Shown here piece after piece: positions 18,264 through 29,612 of a stretch of DNA of 64,000 nt. This stretch comes from Pseudomonas sp. IB20. GTDB lineage: Bacteria > Pseudomonadota > Gammaproteobacteria > Pseudomonadales > Pseudomonadaceae. How positions within the stretch are numbered: the stretch's first letter is position 1; the number at the start of each line of letters is the position of its first letter. Below the pieces are notes generated by a model that was given only the letters and a program-made list of their open reading frames with translations, was not told the origin of the DNA and ran no database searches. The stretch covers positions 3,271,610 to 3,335,609 of the forward strand of contig NZ_CP046103.1 in NCBI RefSeq assembly GCF_009707325.1, written 5' to 3'. Position numbers and translations under genes: made by a program.

Positions 18264-19781
18264 ATGAGTTTCTGGAAAACCGAACGCGGCGCCCTGGTGC
18301 TGCTGCTGGGCGCCTCGGCGCTGCTTCTGCTGCTGGGGCTGGGCAGTCGCGACCTGTGGGGGCCGGAAACTCGGTGGGCCAACATCGCATTGCAGATGTT
18401 GCAGAGTGGCGACTACTTCGACCCTTATCTCAAAGGCGCGCCGTACTACGACAAGCCGCTGCCGTCCTACTGGCTGATCACCGCCTCTGCCAACCTGATG
18501 GGCGGGCTTGGCCCGTGGTCGCTGCGCCTGTCGTCGGTGATCGCGGCGTGGTTGAGCGTCTGGCTGGTGTACCTGATCGGCGAACGCCTGTTTCGTAAAG
18601 GCACCGGGCTGATCGCCGGCTGGATGCTGGCCACCACCTTCTACTTTCTGTTCTGGGCGCGGGTCGCCACCGCCGATGTACTGACTGTGTGTGGCGTGCT
18701 GGCGTCGGTGTGGTGGTATTGGCGCGGGCCGGATGACACCCGGCTGGGGCGCTACACAGTGTTTTTTCTGCTGCTGGCGGCGACGTCACTGTTCAAAGGC
18801 TTGATCGGCTTTGTGCTGCCGGGCCTGGTGCTGTTGCCGCACCTGCTCAGCGAACACCGCTACAAACGCCACCTCAACCTGCGCCTGCTGCTGGCGATGC
18901 TGATTGCCGCGGCGTTCTATGCGATTCCCTTCGTGCTGTCGCATGTGTATGGGGCGCCGACCTACGGCGAGAGCGGCCTTGACCTGGTGTTCAAGGAAAA
19001 CGTGGTGCGTTTTTTCGACCCGTTCGACCATATGGGGCCGATCTACACCTACCTGATCTATCTGCCCGCCTACACCCTGCCCTGGGCGCCGTGCTGGCTG
19101 CTCGGCGTGTGGCTGGCGCTGCGTCACTGGCGCCAAACGCCACCCAACGTGCGCTGGCTGGTATGGGGCCTGGGCCTGCTGTTTGTGTTCTTTACCGCCA
19201 GCGGCAGCCGCCGCAGTTACTACGTGCTGCCGCTGGTACCGTTTTCCCAATTGTTGGGCGCCTGGTGGCTGAGTGAACGCCTGCAGAAAAAACCGGCCAG
19301 TTGGCCGCGCTGGCAAAAGGGTTTTGGCATCACCGCCGGGTTGTTGCTGTTGGTGCTGGGCGTGCTCTACCCCTGGACCACCGGCAATGGCGGCGTAACC
19401 CGCTTTGCCGAGGATGTGCAAGCCGAGGCGGTGAAAAGCGCGCCGTGGAATCAATGGCAGATGGTGCTGGTGGAGGTCGATAACAAGTTGCCGATGTACC
19501 TGCAAAATGGCGGCAAACCGTTCTATTACGTGAGCGAGAACCAAGACTTCCCGCGCCAGGGCGACAGCGCCGCACTCATGGCCTGGCTGGTAAAAACCAG
19601 CGGCCAGGGGTTTGACCCGCAGCACACCATCATCGTCGCGCAGTACTCCAAGGACGACCCGACGCCGTTGGCCTACCTGGGCGCGGATCACAAGGTGATT
19701 ACCACGCAGCCGGACAATGGCGAGCGGCTGTTTCAGAAACGTTCAGGCGGCAGCGTGGCATTCATTCCTGTGCCACGCTGA
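18264..19781 (+). CDS. Second ArnT-like glycosyltransferase family 39 protein
   Basis: 505 residues, with the GT-C first loop (LWGPETRWANIALQML) where Glu replaces the usual Asp of the DE pair, then APYYDKPLPSYWL and about 11 membrane helices before a periplasmic C-terminal domain. It is a paralogue of the preceding arnT, 25 bp downstream in the same orientation, so it probably decorates another lipid-linked acceptor in the envelope. Donor and acceptor are unknown. Confidence 0.85.
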   Translation: MSFWKTERGALVLLLGASALLLLLGLGSRDLWGPETRWANIALQMLQSGDYFDPYLKGAPYYDKPLPSYWLITASANLMGGLGPWSLRLSSVIAAWLSVWLVYLIGERLFRKGTGLIAGWMLATTFYFLFWARVATADVLTVCGVLASVWWYWRGPDDTRLGRYTVFFLLLAATSLFKGLIGFVLPGLVLLPHLLSEHRYKRHLNLRLLLAMLIAAAFYAIPFVLSHVYGAPTYGESGLDLVFKENVVRFFDPFDHMGPIYTYLIYLPAYTLPWAPCWLLGVWLALRHWRQTPPNVRWLVWGLGLLFVFFTASGSRRSYYVLPLVPFSQLLGAWWLSERLQKKPASWPRWQKGFGITAGLLLLVLGVLYPWTTGNGGVTRFAEDVQAEAVKSAPWNQWQMVLVEVDNKLPMYLQNGGKPFYYVSENQDFPRQGDSAALMAWLVKTSGQGFDPQHTIIVAQYSKDDPTPLAYLGADHKVITTQPDNGERLFQKRSGGSVAFIPVPR

Positions 19782-19790
19782 CAGGCCCCA

Positions 19791-19950
19791 TCAGAGGCCG
19801 CGGGCATTCATCAGTGTGTGGAACGCCGCCAGCACCGCCTGCGGTTTTTCCAGCCTCAGTGGGTGGCCGTACGCGCCCAGGGCGACCTTCGCGAACACGA
19901 CGCCCACTACGCACGCACCGCCGAATTTCTGCACGCGGCAGCTGGCAGTG
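19791..19950 (-). pseudogene. C-terminal remnant of an alpha/beta hydrolase-type gene
   Basis: The minus strand reads GAYGHPLRLEKPQAVLAAFH, then TLMNARGL and TGA at 19791-19793. This is how many alpha/beta-hydrolases end (the catalytic His in GH, then a C-terminal helix). No upstream domain or start is present, so it is a gene fragment; the left boundary is approximate. Confidence 0.45.
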
Positions 19951-19992
19951 TCAGAAATTGTGGTGAGCTGCTACCTAAACACTGTAAAAAAA

Positions 19993-20079
19993 TGTGGGAG
20001 CTGGCTTGCCTGCGATGGCATCAACGGTGTGTCACTGATACACCGAGGTGCCTGCATCGCACGCAAGCCAGCTCCCACA
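19993..20079. repeat. REP inverted pair (REPIN-like)
   Basis: A TGTGGGAGCTGGCTTGCCTG arm and its inverted partner ending GCCAGCTCCCACA, 87 bp in all, lie between the glycosyltransferase scar and the 3' end of the NRPS gene. Confidence 0.82.
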
Positions 20080-20096
20080 TTGGCCATGCCCAGTAC

Positions 20097-23000
20097 TCAA
20101 ATTCGGCGGCGTCGGTTGAGTTGAGGGATGGCGGTTTGAGGCACTTCCACCTGTTGCACCTGTGTCGCAGTGCAAGCCGCGAGCTGCGCCAGTGTCGGCT
20201 GGCTGAACAAAGTCCGCGCATCCACTTCCAACCCAGCCTTACGCATCCGCGCCACCAGATTCACCGCCAGCAAGGAATGCCCACCCAGCTCGAAGAAGTG
20301 GTCATGCCGCCCTACCCGCTCCAACTTCAACACATCCGCCCAAATGCCTGACATCAAGGTTTCCAATTCGCCCACGGGCGCTTCATAAGCCCGGCTGACC
20401 ACTGCATCCAACCCAGGTTCGGGCAGTGCCTTACGATCGAGTTTGCCCGCCGGGTTGAGCGGCAACACATCAAGCTGCACAAAGGCCGCCGGCACCATAT
20501 ATTCCGGCAATTGCTCCAGCACATAGGCGCGCAAGGCATCCAGGCCCGGCGCTTGCCCACGCAGGGTGAAGTACGCCACCAAACGCTCATCACGAATCAG
20601 CACCGCCACTTCACGCAATGCCGGGTGCGCCGCCAGGCGTGACTCGATTTCACCCAGCTCCAGCCGCACGCCGCGCAGCTTGACCTGGAAGTCATTGCGC
20701 CCCAAGAACTCCAGGTTGCCGTCCGGCAGGTAACGCACCAAGTCGCCGGTGCGGTACAGCCGGTCACCGGCCACAAACGGGCTGTCGATAAAGCGCTCGG
20801 CGGTCATCTGCTCCAAGCCCAAATAACCCCGGGCCACGCCAACGCCGCCGATGTGCAATTGGCCGCTGACGCCCATCGGCACTGGCGCGTCGTGGTCGTC
20901 CAACACATACAGACGCGTGTTGTTAATCGCCCGGCCAATCGGCAGTTGCAGGGCAGGCACAGGCTCGCCGGGTTCCAAGGTCCAGGCGCTGCTGTCCACC
21001 GTGGCTTCGGTAGGGCCATAGACGTTGTGCAAACGCACCTTGGGCAAGCGCGCCTGCACGCCACGGGCCAGGGCTTGGGTCAGTTCGCCGCCGCCGCACA
21101 GCACGTCAGTGAGGCTGGTGCACAAGGCCGACTCTTCCAGCTCGAGGAACTGCTGCAACATCGCCGGCACGAACTTGATTACCGTGACCTGCTGCTCGCG
21201 AATCACCTGCGCCAGGTAAGCCGGTTCACGATGCCCATCGGGCCGTGCAAGCACCAGGCGCATACCGTTGGCGAGCGGCCAGAACAGTTCCCACACCGAG
21301 CCGTCGAAGCTGAACGGCGCACGCTGCAACAAGGCGCCGCCTTCGGCATTTGGGCACAGCTGGGAGCCCCAGCGCATCAGGTTGCCCAGGCCGCGGTGTT
21401 CGATCATCACGCCTTTTGGCGTGCCGGTGGAGCCCGAGGTGTACATCACGTAGGCCAGGTTGGCGACGGTCAAGCCGGGCACCGAAGGATTACCGATGGG
21501 CGCCTGGCTCCAGCCGTTGTGGTCAAAATCGATCACCGGGATAAACACCTCGCCTGGCAGCTCGCGGGTGGCGGCGTGCACCAGCAGCGCCACCGGTTGG
21601 CTGTCGTTGAGCATGTAGGCCAGGCGCTCGCGTGGGTAGCCTGGGTCGAGCGGCACATAGGCGCCGCCCGCCTTGAGAATCCCCAGCAAACCGACGACCA
21701 GATCCAACCCGCGCTCGACGCACAGCGCCACCCGCGAATCCGGCTGCACCCCGCGCTCACGCAGGTGGAAGGCGAGCTGATTCGCGCGTTCGTTCAGCTC
21801 GCGGTAAGTCAGTTGTTGCTCGCCAGCCTGCACCGCGATGGCATGCGGGATGTGCCGCGCGCGGGCTTCGAACAACGCCGGTAGCGTGAGGGTCTCGGGA
21901 TAGTCAGTGTCGGTGGCGTTGAAGTCCACCAATAGCCTGTGCAGTTCGCTGGCAGGCAGCACCTGCACGGCGCGCAATGGCGTGCTGGGTGCGCGTTCAA
22001 GTGCATGCGCCAGGCCGTGCAAGGCCGTGTCGAGGTAGCCCAGCAGGCGCTCTGCGCCGACCTTGCGCGGCGCCTTGGCCTTGAGGCGAAAGCCGCTGGC
22101 AATGTCGTCAACGGTGAGCATCAGCGGGTAACTGAGGATGTCTTCGCTGCTGAGCAAGGCAATGCCCGGCACCAGGTTCAAGTCTGTGTCGGCAGAGGTG
22201 TGGCGGTAGTTGAGCAGGCTGTTGAACAGCGGCGACGCGCTGCTGCAACGCTGAGCCAACGCGAGCGAGGCCTGTTCATGGGCGAGCAAGGCGCTGAGCT
22301 GCACGTGGGTGTCGTGGAGTGCATCGAGCACGGTTTGCCCGGCCAGGCGCACGCGCAACGGCAAGGTGTTGATGAACATGCCCAACGCGCGGTCGGCGCC
22401 CTCGCCCGCCTGCAAACGACCCAGCAGTACGGTGCCGAACACCACGTCATCGCGGCCCGCGACGCGGCTGAGCACGTGCGCCCAGGCCAGGTGAAACAGG
22501 CTGGCCGCACTCACACCCAAGGCTCGCGCCTGCGCCCGCAAGCGTTGGTTGAGGGACTCGCTGAGCGGCTGTTCGAACGCTTCAATTTCAGCCCGATCCA
22601 CCTGGCGGTCCTGCAAGCCGAACGCCAGAGTCGGCTCGTCAATATCGGCCAGGCGCTCGCGGAAGAATGCCTCGTGCGCAGCCTGACGCGCGGATGAACG
22701 AGCGTGCGCGACCACATTGCGATACGGCACCGGCGCCGGCAGTTGCGCCTGCTGGTCGAGCAGGTGGGCGCGAATTTCATCCACCAGCACGGTGGTCGAG
22801 GTGGCGTCGTTGACCAGGTGATGAAAGCGTAATTTAGCAATCCAGCGCTGGTTCTGCGGCTCTTCGGCGTAGTCCAGGGCCATCAAGGGCGCCTGGCGCA
22901 AATCCAGCGGTGCAGGCTGTGTGCGCAGTGGTTCAACCCGCAACTGCGCTTCGCGCCATACCACTTGCATCGGCTGCTCAAGGGCATCCCACACCAGGCT

Positions 23001-26000
23001 GGTGCGCAGGATGTCGTGACGGTTGATCACCTGTTGCAAGGCTTGGGCAAACGCATCCAACTGCTCGCGGCTGGCAAAGCTGAACATCGCGTGTTGCTGG
23101 TACGGATCGCGTTCGTCGGTGAGGTGGTGATACAGCAAGCCTTCCTGCAACGGCGCCAGCGGGTAGATCTCCTGCACATTGGCGGCCCCTCCTGGAATGC
23201 CGGCGACGATGCGATCAAGGCTGGCCTGATCCAGCTCGGCCAGCGCGAGCTTATCTGCCGTGATGTGAGTGCAACCCAGCGGAATTCGATTGGCTGGCAC
23301 CTGCTCTTCGCGGCCGACACTGGCTGCTGCCAGCGCCGCGAGGGTCGGCTGGCCGAACAATACCGGCACGTCGGCGCGCAACCCGGCATCACGCATGCGC
23401 TGCACCAGTTGCACGGCCAGCAGCGAGTGCCCGCCCAGTTCGAAGAAATGGTCGTGGCGCCCCACCTGCTGAACCTGCAGCAGCTCGGTCCAGATCTGCG
23501 CCAGGGTGGTTTCCGCGCCCTCGTGCGGTGCTTCAAACAGGCGCGTGACGAACGCGGCTTGCGTGGGTGCAGGCAAAGCCTTGCGGTCGAGTTTGCCGTT
23601 GGCGGTGAGGGGCAACACGTCCAGCCTCACATAGGCAACGGGCAGCATGTAGTCCGGCAACGAGGCTTGCAGATGAGCGCGCAGCGCTTCGATATCAACG
23701 CTGTGCTGCTCGATAAACCAGGCCAGCAATTGCCCTTCGCGACACTGCACCACGGCTTCCTTGAGCGCCGGATGGGTGGCCAACGCGGCTTCGATTTCGC
23801 CCAACTCGATCCGCACGCCACGGATTTTCACTTGGTCGTCATTGCGCCCCAAGTAGTCAAGGTTGCCGTCCGGCAGCCACCGCGCCAGATCGCCGGTGCG
23901 GTACATGCGGCCATCATTAAAGGGATCTTCAAGGAAACGCTCGGCACTCAGTTCAGGCCGATTCAGGTAACCTCGCGCCACACCCTTGCCACCGACGTAC
24001 AACTCCCCCGCCACGCCGATGGGCACCGGCCGTTGGTGCTCATCCAGCAAGTAGACCTTGGCATTGGCCACAGGCGCGCCGATATGCAGCGGCCGGCCCG
24101 CCTCGACACGCCCGGAAGTGGCGACCACCGTGGCTTCGGTGGGGCCGTAGTTGTTGATCACCTCGAAGGTCTGCGCCCGAGGAAAGGCGCGCAGGCGGTC
24201 GCCGCCGATCAGCAAGGTGCGCAGGGTCGGGTGATCCAGGCGCTGGCTGAACGCGTACTCGGCCACCGGTGTCGGCAGGAAGCACACCTCCAACGGCTGC
24301 GCGCGCCACCAGCTCAGCAGTGCATCAAGGTCCAGCGCGTCATCCTGTGCCGGCGGCAAGTGCAGCGTCGCGCCTACACACAACGCCGGCCAGACTTCCC
24401 AGGCCATCGCATCAAAACCAAACCCGGCCAGGCTGGCGGTGTGGCTGCCCGCGTGCAGGTTGAACGCCTGGCAGTGCCAGTCCACCAGGTTCAACACGCT
24501 GTGGTGCTCGACCATCACGCCCTTGGGCAGCCCGGTGGAGCCGGAGGTGAAGATCACATAGGCAAGGTTGGACGGCGTGACCGCGACGCGCGGGCTGTTG
24601 GCGAGGTACACGGCCGGGCCGCCCAGGCGGAGCACCGGAACATCCAAGGCAGGCAGGCGATGCAGTAAATCCTGCTGGGTCAGCACCGCCACGGGGGCGC
24701 TGTCGTGCAGCAAATAGTTCAGGCGCTCGGCGGGATGGGCCGGGTCCACCGGCACATAGCAGGCGCCGGACTTGAGGATCGCCAACAGCCCGACCAAAGT
24801 GTCCAGCCCGCGCCGGGCCACAATCGCCACGCGGTCATCCGGCTGTACGCCGTGCTCCAGCAGTTGCTGGGCCAAGGCGTTGGCTTGTTGGTCGAGTTGG
24901 GTGTAGGTCAGTTGCCGGCCCTGAAACACCGCCGCTACGGCATCCGGTGTACGCGTGGCCTGGGCTTCGATCCGCCCGTGCAGGGTTTGCGTCGCAGCGT
25001 TGGGCTGCGCGGTGGCGTTCCACTGCTGCAACTGCGCCTGTTCGGCCGGCGTCACCAGGCAAAACTCAGCGACTGTCAACGCAGTATTTTCCAGCCCTTG
25101 CTCCAGCAGCCAGCTAAAGCGCTGCGCCAACGCCTGCACTTCGTCGTGCTTGAAGTACGCCTCGTTGTACACGCAGTGCAGGCACGCGGTGGCTTGGTAA
25201 CGGTTGCTGCGCAGGTGGATAGCAATCGGCAGCGGTTCATGGTGGTTGGACACCTTGATCGCCCGGGCCTGCACCTGGCCGTAACGCAGGTCGTGGTCGT
25301 CCTGCTCGAAGGACACCGACAGATCGAACAACTGGCCGCGCCCGCTGCGGCGCAGGCCCAGCTCCCGGTTCATCTCGCTTAAAGGAAAACGCTGATGGCG
25401 CAAATCCTGTTTGAGCTGGTCGCGCACGCCGCGCACCAATGCGCTGAACGACAGCTGTTCGCTGAATTGAAAACGCACCGCACTGACCTGGGTGAACAAG
25501 CCCACAGTGGCGCGAAACCGCGCGTTGGAGCGGTTAAGAATCGGCAGCCCCACCACCCACTCATCACGCTGGCTGGTGCGGGTGAAATACACGTACATCG
25601 CCGCCAGCAACACATGAAACGCCGAGGCTTGGTAACGGTTGGCCACTTGCTCCATGCGGTTGAGCAGCGCCACCGGGAACGCTTCTACGAAGGTGTTGCT
25701 CGGCGCTTGGGCGGTGTGCCGGGGCGTCAATAACGGCTCGGGCAGTTGCTGGTATTTGTCCAGCCAATAGGCGCGGTCGCGGGCGTAACGGGCGGATTGG
25801 AGGTAGTGCTGGTCGGAGTCGATAAAGTCGATATAGGACGGCGCCTGCGGCTCCGGTTGCCGACCGTGTTGCAGGTCGGTGTAGAGGCGCGCCAGGGATT
25901 GCACCATTTGGCCAAAGCCCCAGCCGTCGAGAATCAGGTGATGGGCCTGGATGCCGAGGCGGTAGTGGTCTTCGTCGAGCTTGAACAGGAAACAATCAAA

Positions 26001-26366
26001 CAGCGGCTCGCCGGCCATGGCATAGGGCCGGGCCATTTGCACCTGTATCCATGCCTGGGCTGCCGCCTGCGGGTCGGGCCGGGTGGAGAAGTCGTGCTGC
26101 GTCACCTCTACCGCCAACGCCGGGGCGAAGGTTTGCCGGGGCAAGCCGTGGGCGTCGGTGTGCAGCTGGGTACGCAACGCGTCGTGCTTGGCCACCAGCA
26201 ATTCGACGGCGCGTTGGATCAAGTCCGGTGCTATGGCACCGGCAATATCCAAATAACCACCAATGTTGTACAGCGGCGAGTCGCCCACACGCATCTGGTC
26301 GAGCCAGATGTCCTGTTGGGCGGCGGTGAGGGGGAAGCTGGCCGGCAAGCTTGCGGAATGCTGCAT
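20097..26366 (-). CDS. viscA: Bimodular non-ribosomal peptide synthetase (viscosin/massetolide-type initiation synthetase)
   Basis: 2089 residues in order C-A-T-C-A-T, with no thioesterase. C1 (about residues 10-440) has HHLILDGWG near 142 and starts the protein, as a lipoinitiation C domain does. A1 has [11 protein letters not shown] near 607 and T1 GGHSLLAV near 976. C2 has HHLVNDA near 1182, A2 [11 protein letters not shown] near 1642, and T2 GGHSLLAV near 2030. Reading specificity positions by hand against GrsA, A1 gives DAWFLGNVVK (leucine) and A2 gives DGWKLGVVDK (Glu/Gln-like ending, less certain). Leu-Glu as a stand-alone first synthetase matches ViscA/MassA; partner synthetases would be elsewhere. 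ATG 26366 has AAGGA upstream. Confidence 0.88.
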   Translation of the reverse strand: MQHSASLPASFPLTAAQQDIWLDQMRVGDSPLYNIGGYLDIAGAIAPDLIQRAVELLVAKHDALRTQLHTDAHGLPRQTFAPALAVEVTQHDFSTRPDPQAAAQAWIQVQMARPYAMAGEPLFDCFLFKLDEDHYRLGIQAHHLILDGWGFGQMVQSLARLYTDLQHGRQPEPQAPSYIDFIDSDQHYLQSARYARDRAYWLDKYQQLPEPLLTPRHTAQAPSNTFVEAFPVALLNRMEQVANRYQASAFHVLLAAMYVYFTRTSQRDEWVVGLPILNRSNARFRATVGLFTQVSAVRFQFSEQLSFSALVRGVRDQLKQDLRHQRFPLSEMNRELGLRRSGRGQLFDLSVSFEQDDHDLRYGQVQARAIKVSNHHEPLPIAIHLRSNRYQATACLHCVYNEAYFKHDEVQALAQRFSWLLEQGLENTALTVAEFCLVTPAEQAQLQQWNATAQPNAATQTLHGRIEAQATRTPDAVAAVFQGRQLTYTQLDQQANALAQQLLEHGVQPDDRVAIVARRGLDTLVGLLAILKSGACYVPVDPAHPAERLNYLLHDSAPVAVLTQQDLLHRLPALDVPVLRLGGPAVYLANSPRVAVTPSNLAYVIFTSGSTGLPKGVMVEHHSVLNLVDWHCQAFNLHAGSHTASLAGFGFDAMAWEVWPALCVGATLHLPPAQDDALDLDALLSWWRAQPLEVCFLPTPVAEYAFSQRLDHPTLRTLLIGGDRLRAFPRAQTFEVINNYGPTEATVVATSGRVEAGRPLHIGAPVANAKVYLLDEHQRPVPIGVAGELYVGGKGVARGYLNRPELSAERFLEDPFNDGRMYRTGDLARWLPDGNLDYLGRNDDQVKIRGVRIELGEIEAALATHPALKEAVVQCREGQLLAWFIEQHSVDIEALRAHLQASLPDYMLPVAYVRLDVLPLTANGKLDRKALPAPTQAAFVTRLFEAPHEGAETTLAQIWTELLQVQQVGRHDHFFELGGHSLLAVQLVQRMRDAGLRADVPVLFGQPTLAALAAASVGREEQVPANRIPLGCTHITADKLALAELDQASLDRIVAGIPGGAANVQEIYPLAPLQEGLLYHHLTDERDPYQQHAMFSFASREQLDAFAQALQQVINRHDILRTSLVWDALEQPMQVVWREAQLRVEPLRTQPAPLDLRQAPLMALDYAEEPQNQRWIAKLRFHHLVNDATSTTVLVDEIRAHLLDQQAQLPAPVPYRNVVAHARSSARQAAHEAFFRERLADIDEPTLAFGLQDRQVDRAEIEAFEQPLSESLNQRLRAQARALGVSAASLFHLAWAHVLSRVAGRDDVVFGTVLLGRLQAGEGADRALGMFINTLPLRVRLAGQTVLDALHDTHVQLSALLAHEQASLALAQRCSSASPLFNSLLNYRHTSADTDLNLVPGIALLSSEDILSYPLMLTVDDIASGFRLKAKAPRKVGAERLLGYLDTALHGLAHALERAPSTPLRAVQVLPASELHRLLVDFNATDTDYPETLTLPALFEARARHIPHAIAVQAGEQQLTYRELNERANQLAFHLRERGVQPDSRVALCVERGLDLVVGLLGILKAGGAYVPLDPGYPRERLAYMLNDSQPVALLVHAATRELPGEVFIPVIDFDHNGWSQAPIGNPSVPGLTVANLAYVMYTSGSTGTPKGVMIEHRGLGNLMRWGSQLCPNAEGGALLQRAPFSFDGSVWELFWPLANGMRLVLARPDGHREPAYLAQVIREQQVTVIKFVPAMLQQFLELEESALCTSLTDVLCGGGELTQALARGVQARLPKVRLHNVYGPTEATVDSSAWTLEPGEPVPALQLPIGRAINNTRLYVLDDHDAPVPMGVSGQLHIGGVGVARGYLGLEQMTAERFIDSPFVAGDRLYRTGDLVRYLPDGNLEFLGRNDFQVKLRGVRLELGEIESRLAAHPALREVAVLIRDERLVAYFTLRGQAPGLDALRAYVLEQLPEYMVPAAFVQLDVLPLNPAGKLDRKALPEPGLDAVVSRAYEAPVGELETLMSGIWADVLKLERVGRHDHFFELGGHSLLAVNLVARMRKAGLEVDARTLFSQPTLAQLAACTATQVQQVEVPQTAIPQLNRRRRI

Positions 26367-26851
26367 AAGATCCTTCTCATGGGTGTCAGGCACTGGCCGC
26401 GCAGGGTGGCCCATTACGACGAATGTGCCGGATTTGAGCATGGGGGTCGGGGGCTGTCTGTCACCCGAAACCCGGACATCCAAACGGATGGAAATGGGCT
26501 TGGCTGAAGGTTCATTGCTGAAACGATTAAAGGGCTGTAGGAGATTGGCTATATCTGGCCGATGTCCAGCTCGCCGAACGATTGCCATTAAATTATTTTC
26601 TCATTATTAATCAACTAGTTAATTCACTATAAAAAATCCACTGCGCTTTTCGTAGGCGGAATACCCCGTCAGAAACGTCGAATTAATGACGTGGTTTTTA
26701 TGTCAACTTGTGTCCCTCGTTTCCGCTACATACGTAGGACAAATCCCTATGGCTAAATAAAATCTCGAACGCCGAGTAACGTTCAAGCAGTACGGAGCGA
26801 CCCGACGCGGACCCAGGGTGCCCGTTGACGGTTTTCGACATCAAGGATGAG
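26367..26851. promoter_or_regulatory. Divergent promoter region between the NRPS and luxR genes
   Basis: These 485 bases hold no convincing gene. An AT-rich block at about 26583-26636 is the likeliest promoter area. A TTGTGTCC...GGACAAA imperfect inverted arrangement around 26705-26745 could be a regulator site but is weak. Both flanking genes start outwards from here, as in other lipopeptide loci. Confidence 0.5.
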
Positions 26852-27652
26852 ATGGCTATGAGTCTGACCCGTAGTATTGGCGACACCCACAGCCCGCATT
26901 TTTATGCCGAAATGGGAGAGTTGATTTCAAACAGCGGCCACGAAGACTTCGCTGCCAACATGCTGCATTTGGTGGACAAGTGGGTGCCCATTCATCTGGT
27001 TGACCTCAGTGAATGGACCCTGGATGAACTGCGCGACAGCGTGCGCGAGATCAAGCTGCTAGGCAGTGCCGGGCTGAAAAAGGATGTGTCTGCGCCGCAG
27101 GCTGTACACCCGCTGAGGGACCACCCACTGCTGCGGCAAATGCTGCGCATGCAGGACCCGCTGTTGATCCAGTTGAAGGCCAAGACCAACAGCGAACACC
27201 CGCGTGGCAGTTCGCACCAGTGCAACCTGGTTTCGCGCCAGGGCAATCGCCGCTGTGTGATTTCGTTCTATCGCCTGCCGACCCAGCAGGGGTTTTCCCT
27301 GGCCGAGTTGTCGTTTCTCAAATGCCTGTCAGACACCCTGCTGCCGCTGATGGAGCGGCATGCGCAGATCCTGCGCCAGGCGTCGCACAACGAGATTGAG
27401 CCGGCCCACAACCCACTTGAGCAATCGCAGTTGCAGCGCGAGTTCTACAAGCGTTTGTCCCTCAGCGATATCACCCTGTCGGCGCGCGAGCAGGAGGTGT
27501 GCCTGGGCCTGTTGACCGGCGGCACCGTGCCGCAAATGGCGGAAAAACTCAGCGTGAAAAACAGCTCGATCGAAACCTACCTCAAGCGCGCTGCTGCCAA
27601 GTTGGGCGTGAGTGGCCGGCATGGTTTGGCCAAATGGATGGTTGGCGCCTGA
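26852..27652 (+). CDS. LuxR-family regulator of lipopeptide synthesis (ViscAR/MassAR-like)
   Basis: 266 residues. The C terminus has the LuxR/NarL helix-turn-helix ([20 protein letters not shown], then [20 protein letters not shown]). The N terminus shows neither a receiver nor an autoinducer domain that I can recognise, as in lipopeptide-type LuxR regulators. It is divergent from the NRPS and coupled to the nodT-like gene (TGATG, one base shared). The start may be ATG 26852 or 26858; both share the AAGGA site. Confidence 0.82.
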   Translation: MAMSLTRSIGDTHSPHFYAEMGELISNSGHEDFAANMLHLVDKWVPIHLVDLSEWTLDELRDSVREIKLLGSAGLKKDVSAPQAVHPLRDHPLLRQMLRMQDPLLIQLKAKTNSEHPRGSSHQCNLVSRQGNRRCVISFYRLPTQQGFSLAELSFLKCLSDTLLPLMERHAQILRQASHNEIEPAHNPLEQSQLQREFYKRLSLSDITLSAREQEVCLGLLTGGTVPQMAEKLSVKNSSIETYLKRAAAKLGVSGRHGLAKWMVGA

Positions 27653-29073
27653 TGAATAAATGGATGCTCACCAGCGTAAGCATGGCCTGGATGCTCGGCG
27701 GCTGTTCGTTGATCCCCGAGTACCAACGGCCGGCGGCGCCGGTGCCTGTGCAGTACCCCCAAGGCGGGGTCTACAGCCTGGCGCAGGCCGGTGCCGTGGC
27801 GGTTACACCGGACTGGCAACAGCTGTTCCACGACACGGCCTTGCAACAGCTGATTGGCGCGGCACTGGTCAACAACCGCGACCTGCGTGTCGCGGCGCTG
27901 AATGTGCAGGCCTTCCAGGCGCAGTACCGGATCCAACGTGCAGACCTGTTTCCGGCCGTGTCGGCCAGCGGTGCCGGCAAACGCCAGAAGTTGCCGGGGG
28001 GCGTGACTGGCACGGGCAAGTCCGCGATCACTTCCAACTATTCCGCCACCCTGGGGCTCAGCGCGTATGAACTGGACCTGTTCGGCCGTGTGCGCAGCCT
28101 CAGCGAACAGGCGATGCTCACGTATTTTGGCACCGAAGAAGCACGGCGCAGCACGCAACTGAGCCTGGTGGCCAATGTGGCGAATGCCTACCTGACCTGG
28201 CGCGCCGACCAGGAACTGCTGGCCCTGGCCCAGCAGACGCTGGTAGCCAACGACCACAGCTGGCAACTCACCAGCCGCAGCAAAAACGCGGGCAAGGCTT
28301 CAGCGCTGGACGTGGTGCAAGCGCGCACGGCCGTGGAAAGCACCCGCGCCAGCGTGGCCCGATACGAACGCCAAGTCGCCCAAGACCTCAACAACCTCGC
28401 CCTGCTGGTGGGCGGCCCGGTGGATGAAAACCTGCCATCGCGGCCACTCGCCGCTGACTGGGTGGCGCGCGTGCCAGCCGGTTTGCCCTCAGACCTGCTG
28501 CAACGGCGCCCGGATATCCTCCAGGCCGAATATCAACTGCAGGCGGCCAACGCGAATATCGGTGCGGCCCGCGCGGCGTTCTTTCCTTCGGTCACCCTCA
28601 CCGCCAATGCCGGCAGCGCGAGCAAGGAGCTGTCGGGGCTGTTCAAGGGTGGTTCGGGCACCTGGACCTTCCAGCCGCAGATCAACCTGCCGATCTTCAA
28701 CGCCGGCAGCCTGCGCGCCAGCCTCGATTACGCGAAACTGCAAAAAGACATCAGCGTGGCGCAGTACGAAAAGTCGATCCAGACAGCGTTTCAGGAAGTC
28801 GCCGACGGCCTCGCTGCCCGCCAAACCTTCAACGACCAGTTGGAGGCGCAACGCGATTTCGTCGCCGCCAACCAGGCTTATTACGACCTGGCCCAACACC
28901 GCTACCGCAGCGGCGTGGACAGCAACCTGACGTTTCTCGATGCACAGCGTTCGTTGTTCAGTTCACAACAGGCGCTGATTGTGGACCGGCTGGCGCAGTT
29001 GGTGGCGGAGGTGAACCTGTATACGGCGTTGGGTGGCGCATGGGGGGATGCGTCGGTGCTGTCACGGCGCTGA
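27652..29073 (+). CDS. NodT/OprM-type outer-membrane efflux lipoprotein
   Basis: 473 residues. The N terminus has a lipobox ([15 protein letters not shown]) and the body shows the TolC/OEP repeat pattern, with [20 protein letters not shown] as the family signature and [15 protein letters not shown] in the second repeat. It should form the outer-membrane duct of a tripartite exporter, here very likely for the lipopeptide. ATG 27652 overlaps the luxR stop. Its last 77 bases are part of a 158-bp direct repeat. Confidence 0.88.
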   Translation: MNKWMLTSVSMAWMLGGCSLIPEYQRPAAPVPVQYPQGGVYSLAQAGAVAVTPDWQQLFHDTALQQLIGAALVNNRDLRVAALNVQAFQAQYRIQRADLFPAVSASGAGKRQKLPGGVTGTGKSAITSNYSATLGLSAYELDLFGRVRSLSEQAMLTYFGTEEARRSTQLSLVANVANAYLTWRADQELLALAQQTLVANDHSWQLTSRSKNAGKASALDVVQARTAVESTRASVARYERQVAQDLNNLALLVGGPVDENLPSRPLAADWVARVPAGLPSDLLQRRPDILQAEYQLQAANANIGAARAAFFPSVTLTANAGSASKELSGLFKGGSGTWTFQPQINLPIFNAGSLRASLDYAKLQKDISVAQYEKSIQTAFQEVADGLAARQTFNDQLEAQRDFVAANQAYYDLAQHRYRSGVDSNLTFLDAQRSLFSSQQALIVDRLAQLVAEVNLYTALGGAWGDASVLSRR

Positions 29074-29154
29074 GGTGATTAATGCGCAATCACCGCCTCC
29101 GCTTCAATCTCGATCAACCACTGCGGCAACGACAACCCGCTGACGATGATCCAT
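28997..29154. repeat. 158-bp direct repeat, copy 1 (nodT 3' end plus RidA 3' end)
   Basis: Identical by eye to 29455-29612. It contains the final codons of the nodT-like gene and the convergent last codons of a RidA-like gene. The copies bracket a foreign fragment of about 300 bp. Confidence 0.9.
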
Positions 29155-29456
29155 ACGCCCTGGATTACCTGGCCGGTTACACGGTGTGCAACGACTACGC
29201 GATCCGCGACTACCTGGAAAACTACTACCGCCCCAACCTGCGCGTTAAAAACCGCGACGCCACCACCCCGGTCGGCCCGTGGATCGTCGATGTGGCGGAT
29301 GTGCCCAGCTTCATGACCCTGCAACCCGGCGACATGATCGCCACCGGCACGCCCGAAGGCCTGGCCGATGTGGTGCCGGGTGACGAAGTGGTGGTGGAAG
29401 TCGAAGGCGTGGGCCGCCTGGTCAACCGAATTGTCAGCGAGGCGGAATTCTTTTAG
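29155..29456 (+). pseudogene. Fragment of a fumarylacetoacetate-hydrolase-type gene (HpaG-like)
   Basis: The frame gives YALDYLAGYTVCNDYAIRDY, then NYYRPNLRVKNRD, GPWIVD and MTLQPGDMIATGTPEGLADV with TAG at 29454-29456. These are the C-terminal motifs of homoprotocatechuate-pathway isomerase/decarboxylase (FAH family). The N-terminal half is absent, and about 35 residues seem missing between WIVDVADVP and SFMTL. It is a non-functional fragment set between two 158-bp repeats. Confidence 0.7.
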
Positions 29457-29612
29457 TTGGTGGCGGAGGTGAACCTGTATACGGCGTTGGGTGGCGCATG
29501 GGGGGATGCGTCGGTGCTGTCACGGCGCTGAGGTGATTAATGCGCAATCACCGCCTCCGCTTCAATCTCGATCAACCACTGCGGCAACGACAACCCGCTG
29601 ACGATGATCCAT
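29455..29612. repeat. 158-bp direct repeat, copy 2
   Basis: Second copy of 28997-29154. It carries an orphan nodT 3' end and is continuous on its right with the rest of the RidA-like remnant, so this junction is likely the ancestral one. Confidence 0.9.

Noticed and set aside
21400..23500. Dual condensation/epimerisation activity of C2 in the NRPS
   Set aside because: The N-terminal HHxxxxGD motif is degenerate (HHLTDERDP), and a viscosin-type product has L-Leu first, so a plain condensation domain is preferred.
22965..24668. 567-codon open frame antisense to the NRPS gene
   Set aside because: Low-complexity His/Gln/Arg-rich translation and full overlap with adenylation and condensation motifs on the other strand.
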